Position numbers and translations under genes: made by a program
Assembly (NCBI GenBank): GCA_026991065.1
Contig: JALXCG010000199.1
Span: 1-24,300, forward strand
Length of the DNA stretch: 24,300 bases
Direction of reading: 5' to 3'
Source of the DNA: JALXCG01 sp026991065 [NCBI: Gemmatimonadota bacterium]
GTDB taxonomy: Bacteria > GCA-2686955
Shown: one piece after another, positions 14,411-21,826 of the stretch
Numbering within the stretch: the first letter of the stretch is position 1
How the letters are laid out: every line of letters begins with the position of its first letter
The notes under the pieces: generated by a model
Told to the model about the DNA's origin: nothing
Databases searched by the model: none
The model's input: only the letters and a program-made list of their open reading frames with translations

Positions 14411-16156
14411 GTGTCAAAGTCCCAGCAGCAAGTACCAATGAACTTTATGCTCGATCAATCCTATGTCGATGCCCTCGCCCGTGAGTTGCATGCCGGCTGG
14501 GCGCAGAAGCGCATTCACCGTGTGGACCGCCTGGGGCGTGACGTTCTCGCTCTTTCAATTCGGTCTGAATCCGGGCAGAGGCCCGAATTGATCTTTGCCG
14601 CGTGGCCCGGTGAGCCACACATGTTTGTTGCCGATTCTCGTTTTTCGCTCCCGTTGGTCGAGCGGATCAGGGACCGCGCGTTGGGTCCCCCGCTGGAGGG
14701 AAGCAAGATCATTGCGATTTGCTCAACGAAAGGGATGCGCACCCTGCGCTTCGAGATTGCATCCCGAACCTTGGGCGAGGTCACGCTGGAACTGGTCGCG
14801 GCCGGCCAGGCGGCAAATGTGTGCCTCAGAGCCGCGGAGATCTCTCTGGTGAATATGCGGCCACACCATCCGCGGCAGAAGAAACGTCAGGAAGCCCCCC
14901 CCGCGGATACAAACGCAACCCTTCTGGATCTGCTGGTCGCGCGCTGGCCCGCGCTGTCGCCGCTCCTCATTCGCGAGGCGCTCCACCGCAGCCGACTCTC
15001 TCCAAGTGATCCCGCGGAATCTCCCCTCCGGGCTGAACTCGTCGACCTCTTGAATGAATTCACGCAGACCGTTGAGCAGCAAGCGAATGGGCTGGTCTAT
15101 CGGGCGGCCCGCGGCCGGCTTTACTGGTCTCCGGTCGCTCTCGAGCACCTGCGGGGATCGGTGCCTGGGCCGTGGATTGAACCACTGGCCAACGGCAAAG
15201 AGGCGAAACCGATGACGGCGCGACTTGCTGGCTCCCTCTTCTCCGCCCCGACACTGCTCCGCCGCAGCTACGACTTGACCCGACGCAATCTCCTGCAGCA
15301 AGCCCTGCAGGAAGAGAAACGCCTCCGGCGCCGACTCCGGCACCTCAACGCCGACCTGGCGCGGGCCGATTCCGCCGCGCGCCTGCGCGCCGACGGCAAC
15401 GCCATCCTGGCTTCACTCCACCTGCTCCGCCGCGGATTGACGAAGGCCGAGGTCCCCGATCCAACCGGCGGCGGAACGCGGCAAATCGACCTGGATCCAC
15501 GGCGGTCTCCGAGCGCCAACGCTGATGATCTCTTTCGGCGCGCGCGCAAGGCGGATGATTCGCGCCGGCATGTCGAGCAAAGACTCGAGGCGACCAAGGC
15601 TGAACTCGGCGCAGTCAGAGCACGGCTGGCAGGGATCGAGGCCGCCGAAACCGCCGAGCAGCTGGCCGCAATCGCCGGCATTGGCGGGCGCATAGGCGGA
15701 TCAGCACCCGCCAAGACGGCGGTGGAAAAAGTCGGGAAGCGGCAAAAGCTACGCGACAATGGCAAACCTGGAGAAGATGATCCGCGCTGGCGACGCTACC
15801 TACTCCCCGGGGACTGGGTAGTTTTGGCCGCACGCAATGCGAAAGATAACGATATTCTGACACAGCGCGTCGCCCACTTGTCCGATCTATGGTTCCACGC
15901 CCGTGGCTGCCCCGGGTCGCACGTTGTCCTGCGCTGCGCGCAACGCAAGGATCAACCACCAAAGGCTGTTCTGGAGGCTACCGCGGCCATCGCCGCCTAT
16001 CACTCCAAGGCAAGAAACTCCGGCCTGGTGCCGGTCGCTTACGCACCCAAGCGTTATGTGCGCAAGCCAAAAGGAGCCAAGGCCGGCTTGGTCTTCATGA
16101 ACCGAGAGGTTGTGGTCTTCGTCAAGCCGCGTTTGCCTAAAGGCTATCGGCACTGA
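14411..16156 (+). CDS. rqcH: RqcH/Rqc2 (NFACT) family ribosome-quality-control protein
   Basis: The start is the GTG at 14411, with GAGG 5 nt upstream (14402-14405); the ATG at 14438 is the alternative. The 581-aa product has an NFACT-N-like domain (about 13-145), a helical middle with HhH-like segment (165-225), a long Arg/Glu-rich coiled coil (about 285-420) and the NFACT-R domain (about 459-571). The latter carries the signature VVLAARNAKDNDILTQ and LWFHARGCPGSHVVL. In the family, RqcH binds stalled 50S subunits and recruits Ala-tRNA to add alanine tails to stuck nascent chains. The NFACT-N Asp-Arg pair needed for tailing in Bacillus appears as Gly-Met-Arg (108-110), so the Asp seems lost. 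The domain order is certain; the tailing activity is not. Older annotation calls this family fibronectin-binding protein. Confidence 0.85.
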   Translation: MSKSQQQVPMNFMLDQSYVDALARELHAGWAQKRIHRVDRLGRDVLALSIRSESGQRPELIFAAWPGEPHMFVADSRFSLPLVERIRDRALGPPLEGSKIIAICSTKGMRTLRFEIASRTLGEVTLELVAAGQAANVCLRAAEISLVNMRPHHPRQKKRQEAPPADTNATLLDLLVARWPALSPLLIREALHRSRLSPSDPAESPLRAELVDLLNEFTQTVEQQANGLVYRAARGRLYWSPVALEHLRGSVPGPWIEPLANGKEAKPMTARLAGSLFSAPTLLRRSYDLTRRNLLQQALQEEKRLRRRLRHLNADLARADSAARLRADGNAILASLHLLRRGLTKAEVPDPTGGGTRQIDLDPRRSPSANADDLFRRARKADDSRRHVEQRLEATKAELGAVRARLAGIEAAETAEQLAAIAGIGGRIGGSAPAKTAVEKVGKRQKLRDNGKPGEDDPRWRRYLLPGDWVVLAARNAKDNDILTQRVAHLSDLWFHARGCPGSHVVLRCAQRKDQPPKAVLEATAAIAAYHSKARNSGLVPVAYAPKRYVRKPKGAKAGLVFMNREVVVFVKPRLPKGYRH

Positions 16157-16158
16157 CA

Positions 16159-16178
16159 CGCCGGTCCATTCGCCGGCG
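16159..16178. terminator. Short inverted repeat between convergent rqcH and secA
   Basis: CGCCGG (16159-16164) and CCGGCG (16173-16178) form a 6-bp GC-only stem with an 8-nt loop inside the 27-bp gap between the two stop codons. It could serve both convergent genes. On the plus strand a pyrimidine-rich stretch follows, but no true T-run is present, so terminator function is tentative. Confidence 0.35.
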
Positions 16179-16183
16179 CCGAC

Positions 16184-19100
16184 CTACCCTTTCTTCCTCT
16201 TCCGTGCTTTGGGGCCGCTGCGCTTTGGACGCCCCAGGCCGCCTTCACCCCGCCTCTTGGATGGGGCTTCCGGCTCGACGCTCGGCTCCGCACCATGGTC
16301 GGCGTCCCGATCTGAAGCAACATTTCCGCGCACCTTTCGGGAAGCTGCCCCCGGACGAGCGGCACGCGGAGGCGCGGCTGAAGGGACGCGGCCGCCGCTG
16401 CGGTGCTTCGCCTTGCCGGGCGCGGCCGCACGGGGCGGACGCGCTGCGGGCGGAGGAGGAGCACCCGGGCGCCCCCCTCCCGCGATGGCATTTCCGGCGC
16501 CGCCGGCCGCCATCCCGGGAGCGGCATCATGCCGCAACTGCATCGCCTGGGCAGGAGCCACTGGGCTTGGAGCCTCGGGAGCAGCATCCAGGCGGACACG
16601 GAAAAGAACAGAGAGAACTTCTCGATTCAGTTGCCCCAGCATCCGGACAAACATCTCGAAGCCCTCTTTCTTGTACTCCAGGAGCGGATCGCGTTGACCA
16701 TAGCCACGCAAGCCAATGCCGCTCTTGAGCTGGTCCATCTCGTAGAGGTGATCCTTCCACAGACGATCGACAGTCTGTAGATAGATCATCCGCTCGATCT
16801 GCCGCATCAAGTCCGGCGAAAAGAGAGTTTCACGCTCTTCATACACCTGAAGGGTGAACTTGCGCACATGTTCCAACACCTCTTCCCGCTTCACCCGCGG
16901 ATTCTCCCGCATCGGGAATTCAGGCTTGACCAAGAAGACCCGGGCCAATTCCGCCTGCATCGCATCCCACCCCCACTGCTCGGGGTGCAACTTCGGATCC
17001 ACATGCTGATCGACGATCGCCTCCGCCTCTTCGTCGAGCATGTGCAGCATCTCACCGCGCAGATCATCTCCACGCAGAGCTTGCGCGCGGCGGTCATACA
17101 CCACCTCGCGCTGCCGGTTCATGACATCGTCATACTCCAGCAAGCGCTTGCGCATCTCAAAGTTGCGCTCTTCCACCTTGCGCTGGGCGCGCTCAATGGA
17201 ACGTGTCACCATGGGATGCTCGATCACCTCGCCCTCTTCCACACCGAGACGATCCATGATGCTCGCGATTCGTTCGGAGCCGAACAACCGCATCAAATTA
17301 TCTTCGAGTGACAGGTAAAATCGGGAGGCTCCCGGATCACCCTGGCGGCCGGCCCGACCACGCAATTGGCGATCGATCCGCCTTGCTTCGTGGCGCTCGG
17401 TACCGATGATGTAGAGCCCCCCAAGTTCACGAACCCCTTCGCCGAGTTTGATGTCCGTGCCGCGGCCGGCCATGTTGGTCGCAATCGTCACGGCTCCTCG
17501 CTGGCCGGCCCCGCGGACGATCTCGGCCTCTTGAGCGTGAAACTTGGCATTGAGCACATTGTGGGGAATCTTGCGCCGCCGCAGCATGCGCGACAGTGTC
17601 TCCGAGACATCCACAGAGACTGTGCCGATCAAGAGAGGCTGCCCCTTTTCATGCGCGGCAGCAATCTCATTGACAACCGCATTGTATTTTTCCCGGCGGG
17701 TGCGGTAGATCTGGTCGTGGGCATCCTTCCGAATCACCGGAACATTGGTGGGAATGACCTGAACATCGAGTTCATAGATCTCATAAAACTCGCTGGCCTC
17801 GGTTTCCGCCGTTCCCGTCATCCCCGCAAGCTTCTCGTACATGCGGAAATAGTTCTGGAGCGTGATGGTCGCCAAGGTCTGGTTCTCCCCTTCGACCCGA
17901 ACCCCTTCCTTCGCCTCGACAGCCTGATGCAAGCCGTCGCTCCAGCGCCGGCCCGGCATGAGACGGCCGGTGAAAGTGTCGACAATCATCACCTTCCCGC
18001 CTTGGACCACATACTCCACATCGCGTTCGTAGAGAGAATAAGCCCGCAGCAGTTGATTGATGCAGTGCACTTTGGCGGAGTTAAGGGCGGCTTCGTGCTC
18101 GATTCGCTCCTTTTCGTCCAGTTTCCCGGCGGCATCCAAATCGGTCCGCTCATCGACTGCTCCGATCAACTCCGCGACATCGGGCAGGAGAAAAAGCTCC
18201 CGGTCCTTCTCACTCAGCGTCGCAATACCCTTGTCGGACAGCCCCACGGTGTGCTGCTTCTCATCGATCGCAAAAAACAGCTCCTCATCCAGAATGTGTA
18301 GCTGCTTTTCACGCATGTAGTCTGCTTCAACCCTGCGGATCGCTTTCTGCACCCCCGCCTCTTTGTACAGACGAAGCAGGCGCTTGTTCTTCGGCATGCC
18401 GCGTTCCACCAGGAGCAGTTTGCGCGCAGCCTCGTAGCGCTCCTCTTCGGAACCGTCGAGAATCTTTGTGGCAGCCTCTTGAACCAAAGCATTGCAGAGT
18501 TCGCGCTGGCGGCGAACCAGGCGCTCCACCGTGGGTTTGAGATCGACAAAATAGCGATCGCGGTCAGAAGAGGAAACCGGTCCGGAGATGATCAACGGCG
18601 TGCGTGCCTCGTCAATCAGGACCGAATCAACTTCGTCGACAATGGCGTAGTGAAAACCTCGCTGCACCTGGTCCTCACTGCGCACCGCCATGTTGTCACG
18701 CAGATAGTCGAAACCAAATTCGTTGTTGGTCCCATAGGTCACATCGCAGGCGTATTCCTTGCGCCGCTGGTCCGAATCAAGATCGTTTTGGATGCAGCCG
18801 ACAGACAGCCCCAGCCGCGCATAGATCGGCCCCATCCACTCGGCATCGCGCCGAGCCAAATAGTCATTCACCGTAACAAGATGCACACCCTTGCCGGAAA
18901 GGGCGTTCAAATACACCGGCGCGATCGCTACCAGGGTCTTACCCTCGCCGGTGGCCATCTCCGCGATTCGCCCCTTGTGCAACATGATCCCACCGAAGAT
19001 CTGCACATCGTACGGCACCATGTTCCATCTCTCGGCCTGGCCGGCGACCTCGTACTCGAGCCCCACAGTTCGCTTGCACACCTGCTTGACCACGGCAAAT

Positions 19101-19300
19101 GCTTCATCCATCAGATCGTCGATGCTCTCGCCGTTCTCTATGCGCGCGCGAAACTCGGGCGTCTTGGCGGCGAGTTCTTCATCTGAAAGCGAATCCAACT
19201 GATCGCACAGTTCATTGATGTGCCGAATCGTGGGCTGCGCCCGCTTCCATTCGCGCTGATGTTTGCTTCCGATGATCTTCGTAAGTAGTTTGCTCAGCAT
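16184..19300 (-). CDS. secA: Protein translocase ATPase subunit SecA
   Basis: The 1038-aa motor drives export of unfolded proteins through SecYEG. Walker A is MATGEGKT (115-122) and Walker B is VDEVDS (221-226). NMVPYDVQIFGG (93-104), FGFDYLRDNM and TNMAGRGTDIKLGEGV are typical SecA motifs, and YDDVMNRQREVVY lies in the C-terminal helical domain. Between the two halves of nucleotide-binding domain 1 there is an extra charged segment (about 250-345, including GMPKNKRLLRLY). It resembles the insertion known from Bacteroidetes/Chlorobi SecA. From about residue 901 the protein ends in a 138-residue Pro/Ala/Gly- and Arg/Lys-rich tail that finishes KARKRKKG. This tail has no cysteine, so the zinc-binding SecB/lipid-contacting motif is missing. 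The gene is 174 nt downstream of ribF. Confidence 0.97.
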   Translation of the reverse strand: MLSKLLTKIIGSKHQREWKRAQPTIRHINELCDQLDSLSDEELAAKTPEFRARIENGESIDDLMDEAFAVVKQVCKRTVGLEYEVAGQAERWNMVPYDVQIFGGIMLHKGRIAEMATGEGKTLVAIAPVYLNALSGKGVHLVTVNDYLARRDAEWMGPIYARLGLSVGCIQNDLDSDQRRKEYACDVTYGTNNEFGFDYLRDNMAVRSEDQVQRGFHYAIVDEVDSVLIDEARTPLIISGPVSSSDRDRYFVDLKPTVERLVRRQRELCNALVQEAATKILDGSEEERYEAARKLLLVERGMPKNKRLLRLYKEAGVQKAIRRVEADYMREKQLHILDEELFFAIDEKQHTVGLSDKGIATLSEKDRELFLLPDVAELIGAVDERTDLDAAGKLDEKERIEHEAALNSAKVHCINQLLRAYSLYERDVEYVVQGGKVMIVDTFTGRLMPGRRWSDGLHQAVEAKEGVRVEGENQTLATITLQNYFRMYEKLAGMTGTAETEASEFYEIYELDVQVIPTNVPVIRKDAHDQIYRTRREKYNAVVNEIAAAHEKGQPLLIGTVSVDVSETLSRMLRRRKIPHNVLNAKFHAQEAEIVRGAGQRGAVTIATNMAGRGTDIKLGEGVRELGGLYIIGTERHEARRIDRQLRGRAGRQGDPGASRFYLSLEDNLMRLFGSERIASIMDRLGVEEGEVIEHPMVTRSIERAQRKVEERNFEMRKRLLEYDDVMNRQREVVYDRRAQALRGDDLRGEMLHMLDEEAEAIVDQHVDPKLHPEQWGWDAMQAELARVFLVKPEFPMRENPRVKREEVLEHVRKFTLQVYEERETLFSPDLMRQIERMIYLQTVDRLWKDHLYEMDQLKSGIGLRGYGQRDPLLEYKKEGFEMFVRMLGQLNREVLSVLFRVRLDAAPEAPSPVAPAQAMQLRHDAAPGMAAGGAGNAIAGGGRPGAPPPPAARPPRAAAPGKAKHRSGGRVPSAAPPRAARPGAASRKVRGNVASDRDADHGAEPSVEPEAPSKRRGEGGLGRPKRSGPKARKRKKG

Positions 19301-19373
19301 TGCTTCAACTAACCAGCGAGAGGCTCGCAGAGGTTCAAATCACGCGCCATGATGGCATCTGTACAAGAGAGTC

Positions 19374-19402
19374 ACGCTATCAGAGGGACGATGGAGTATC
19401 AA
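19374..19402 (-). promoter_or_regulatory. Candidate promoter for secA
   Basis: In the 174-nt gap between ribF and secA the minus strand has TTGATA (19397-19402), a 17-nt spacer and TAGCGT (19374-19379). The -35 box matches the consensus at five of six positions, and the -10 box keeps the key T, A and final T. The start codon would be about 70 nt downstream. The 8-G run (minus strand) at 19462-19469, just after the ribF stop, is the other notable element in this gap. No secM-like leader peptide was evident. Confidence 0.3.
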
Positions 19403-19474
19403 GCGGCGTTCCCGCATCGACCTCCTGCCGCAACGGCCGCGCCGATTCAGAAATCCACGCGCCCCCCCCGGCAG

Positions 19475-20413
19475 CTAAGATGCTCGGCAAAAGATCGTCC
19501 GACAGGCTTTGCGATCCAACTCCAACTGCGCGCGTAGGGCATCGGCATCATCGAATCGCTCCTCATCGCGAATGCGCTTGTGGAACGCGACTGTCAGATG
19601 TTCGCCATAAAGGTTGCCGTTGAAGTCCAAGAGATGAACTTCGAAACGCGGAGTATTGCCGACACCAAACGTGGGACGCTCACCATAGTTAAGCATCCCG
19701 CTGTAAACCTGCCCGGCGGAGGTCTCCACGCAAACGGCATAAACCCCGGGCCGAGGTTGAACCTTCAAGCGTTCCGCGACGGTCAAGCTGATGTTGGCGG
19801 TGGGAAACCCCAGGCTCTTTCCGCGCCCATCACCGCGATCAACCACACCGGAGAGGGCAAAGGGCTTCTCCAAAAGGGCGGCAGCCTCCTCTACATGGCC
19901 CGCGCTGATCGCGGCACGTATTCGAGTGCAGGAGACAATCGCGTCGCCGTCCCGCACCGGAGGAATCACCTCGACGCGAAATCCCCTCTCCTCGCCAAAC
20001 TCGGCGAAGGAGCGGGCGCTTCCCGCGCGACCGTGTCCAAAATGGTGGTCATAGCCAATGATGACTTCGCGCACTTCGAGCGCCGACAGAATCAGGTCCT
20101 GCACGAACTCTCGCGGAGAGAGCATCGAAACCGCCCGGTTAAACTGGATCTCATAGACAGCATCGAGCCCCAGCGACTCCAAGCGCCGGAACTTCTCCTG
20201 GTGGTTGAGGATCAGCTTGGGCGCCCGCGCCGGATCGACCACCGCCAGGGGATGAGGCACGAAGGTCACCAGCATGGAGTGCGCTCCCAATGCCTGCGCT
20301 CTTTCAATGACACGTTCAATGACGCGCCGATGCCCGACATGCAACCCGTCGAAACTCCCCAGTGTCAGCACGGCCGGCATGCCATTCTGTGGTGGTTTGG
20401 AAAAAACGCGCAT
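19475..20413 (-). CDS. ribF: Bifunctional riboflavin kinase/FAD synthetase
   Basis: The start is the ATG at 20413. A TAAGGT overlapping the truB stop provides the Shine-Dalgarno, and a longer in-frame extension upstream lies inside truB. The 312-aa enzyme makes FMN and then FAD. The N-terminal nucleotidyltransferase domain has TLGSFDGLHVGHRR (17-30) with the HxGH-type motif, FVPHPLAVV, IIGYDHHFGHGR and CTRIRAAISAG. The C-terminal kinase domain has GRGKSLGFPTANI, GVYAV and FEVHLLDFNGNLYGEHLTV. The length is standard. It lies 7 nt after truB, as part of the infB-rbfA-truB-ribF order widespread in bacteria. Confidence 0.96.
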   Translation of the reverse strand: MRVFSKPPQNGMPAVLTLGSFDGLHVGHRRVIERVIERAQALGAHSMLVTFVPHPLAVVDPARAPKLILNHQEKFRRLESLGLDAVYEIQFNRAVSMLSPREFVQDLILSALEVREVIIGYDHHFGHGRAGSARSFAEFGEERGFRVEVIPPVRDGDAIVSCTRIRAAISAGHVEEAAALLEKPFALSGVVDRGDGRGKSLGFPTANISLTVAERLKVQPRPGVYAVCVETSAGQVYSGMLNYGERPTFGVGNTPRFEVHLLDFNGNLYGEHLTVAFHKRIRDEERFDDADALRAQLELDRKACRTIFCRAS

Positions 20414-20420
20414 GGTGACC

Positions 20421-21329
20421 TTACCCTGGCAAAATGACGCGAGGTTGAAGCTCCCCGCCACGTACAGAACCATCAGTGCGCAACTGGCCCATGCCGACCA
20501 ACTCACCCTCCGGATCCAGCAGTCGAAGCGGCAACTCTGGGTCAAGGTCGGCGCCAATTCCCTGCGCCGCAGTCCGTGGTACAGCCCGTCCCTGTCGCAG
20601 AGCACGAACCTGCTCTTCACTCACTGTGGCGGCAGGCAAGAAGGAGAGAGCGCGCGCCGGCGAGAGCAAGCGCTCATTGCACTCGGCCGCGCTGACCGGC
20701 GGCGGCTGCGCCATGGTTTCATCAAAGTGGCCGATGGTCGTTCGCCGCAAAGCACCAAGGTGAGCTGGCAGCCCAACCGCCTGGCCAAGATCTCGCGCCA
20801 GGGAGCGGATATAGGTTCCGGCCGATACATGAGCGCGGAAAAAAAGCAGGGGCAGCTCCACGCGAGTAATCTCAAAACGATGGATGATGACAGTGCGTTC
20901 GGGAATCTCCACCTCTTCACCGGCTCGCGCAAGCGCATGCAGACGCTTCCCCTTTACGCGAATCGCTGAATAGGCCGGCGGTACCTGTTTGATGGTTCCG
21001 ACAAAGCGCGATGCGGCACTCTCCAGGCAAGCGGCGGACAGGGTCTCGGGTAGTTCGCACTCGGCGCTCACCGCACCCGCGGCATCCAGCGTGTCGGTGG
21101 CCACGCCGAGAACGATGTGGCCTTCGTAGCCCTTGTCAAGCCCAGAGAAATAGCGGCTAAGGCGGGTAGCGGAGCCAACTGTTACGAGCAGCAACCCGGT
21201 CGCAGCCGGATCCAGAGTACCACAATGCCCCACTCGAGTCTTTCGCCCCACACATCGTCGAATCGCCTGAACGACGTCGTGAGAGGTCGGCCCAGCCGGC
21301 TTGTCAACTATCAGCAGTCCCGGATTCAT
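20421..21329 (-). CDS. truB: tRNA pseudouridine(55) synthase
   Basis: The 302-aa enzyme converts U55 in the T-loop of tRNAs to pseudouridine. It starts with the typical GLLIVDKPAGPTSHDVV (4-20). The catalytic Asp40 is in VGHCGTLDPAATGLL, KGYEGHIVLG follows near 66-75, and the motif SAGTYIRSLARDLG with the conserved Tyr and Arg comes later. A C-terminal PUA-like region follows (about 245-302). The ATG has GGGAG 7 nt upstream. The first 26 nt overlap the end of rbfA, and the N-terminal match to the family supports this overlap being real. Confidence 0.96.
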   Translation of the reverse strand: MNPGLLIVDKPAGPTSHDVVQAIRRCVGRKTRVGHCGTLDPAATGLLLVTVGSATRLSRYFSGLDKGYEGHIVLGVATDTLDAAGAVSAECELPETLSAACLESAASRFVGTIKQVPPAYSAIRVKGKRLHALARAGEEVEIPERTVIIHRFEITRVELPLLFFRAHVSAGTYIRSLARDLGQAVGLPAHLGALRRTTIGHFDETMAQPPPVSAAECNERLLSPARALSFLPAATVSEEQVRALRQGRAVPRTAAQGIGADLDPELPLRLLDPEGELVGMGQLRTDGSVRGGELQPRVILPG

Positions 21330-21702
21330 CGCCTATCTCCCGGCTTTCCCGAACTGCCCGTTCAGCCTCGAGTTCAGCCAGGATTCCGCCAATTCGCATG
21401 GCGTGGTCTACGCTGTCGTCGTGAAGGAAAGTAAGTTCCGGCATTCGCCGCAAGCGCATTCGACGCCCAAGTTCCATCCGGATCGACTTGGCGGCTCCAC
21501 GCAGAACCATCATGGTTTCGTAGACCGTTCCTGTGTCGCCGACAATGCTGACCCATATCTTGGCATGACGCAGATCACGGCTAACCTGGGTGCGGGTAGC
21601 CGACACCATCGCCACGCGCGGGTCTTTCAAGTAGTCGCTGAAAACCCGCGAGATCTCCTTGCGGAGTTCCGCTTCCACTCGCTGCATGCGATGACTCGCC
21701 AT
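21304..21702 (-). CDS. rbfA: 30S ribosome-binding factor RbfA
   Basis: The 132-aa protein assists late maturation of the 30S subunit and 16S rRNA 5'-end processing. It begins with MQRVEAELRKEIS (6-18), the conserved first helix, followed by DPRVAMVSATRTQVSRDLRHAKIWVSI with the KH-like fold pattern. RMRLRRMPELTFLHDDSVDHAMRI (about 81-104) is the conserved C-terminal part of the fold. The last ~25 residues are acidic and probably flexible. The gene lies 124 nt after infB, and its end overlaps truB by 26 nt. The candidate Shine-Dalgarno GGGGTGAAA lies just ahead of the ATG. Confidence 0.94.
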   Translation of the reverse strand: MASHRMQRVEAELRKEISRVFSDYLKDPRVAMVSATRTQVSRDLRHAKIWVSIVGDTGTVYETMMVLRGAAKSIRMELGRRMRLRRMPELTFLHDDSVDHAMRIGGILAELEAERAVRESREIGDESGTADS

Positions 21703-21744
21703 TCGCTTTCACCCCGGGTCCCGTGAATCGCCGACGGCGCCTGC

Positions 21745-21765
21745 ACGGACCGATCATGGGCCCGT
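21745..21765 (-). other. Hairpin in the infB-rbfA spacer
   Basis: In the 124-nt spacer the minus strand can form ACGGGCC-CATGATC-GGTCCGT, a 7-bp stem including one G-U pair. Some bacteria have a DUF503 gene between infB and rbfA; none is present here. The only small frame directly after infB would encode about 16 residues and does not look like a gene. The hairpin may be an mRNA processing or stability element. Confidence 0.3.
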
Positions 21766-21826
21766 TCCGCACGCACGCTCGGCGTCGATACGGGCCTTTA
21801 CCATGCCTTCAATTGCAAGATCACCG

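Noticed and set aside
21754-21826. A small gene (DUF503-like) between infB and rbfA
   Set aside because: The spacer encodes at most about 16 residues directly after infB and shows no DUF503 resemblance.
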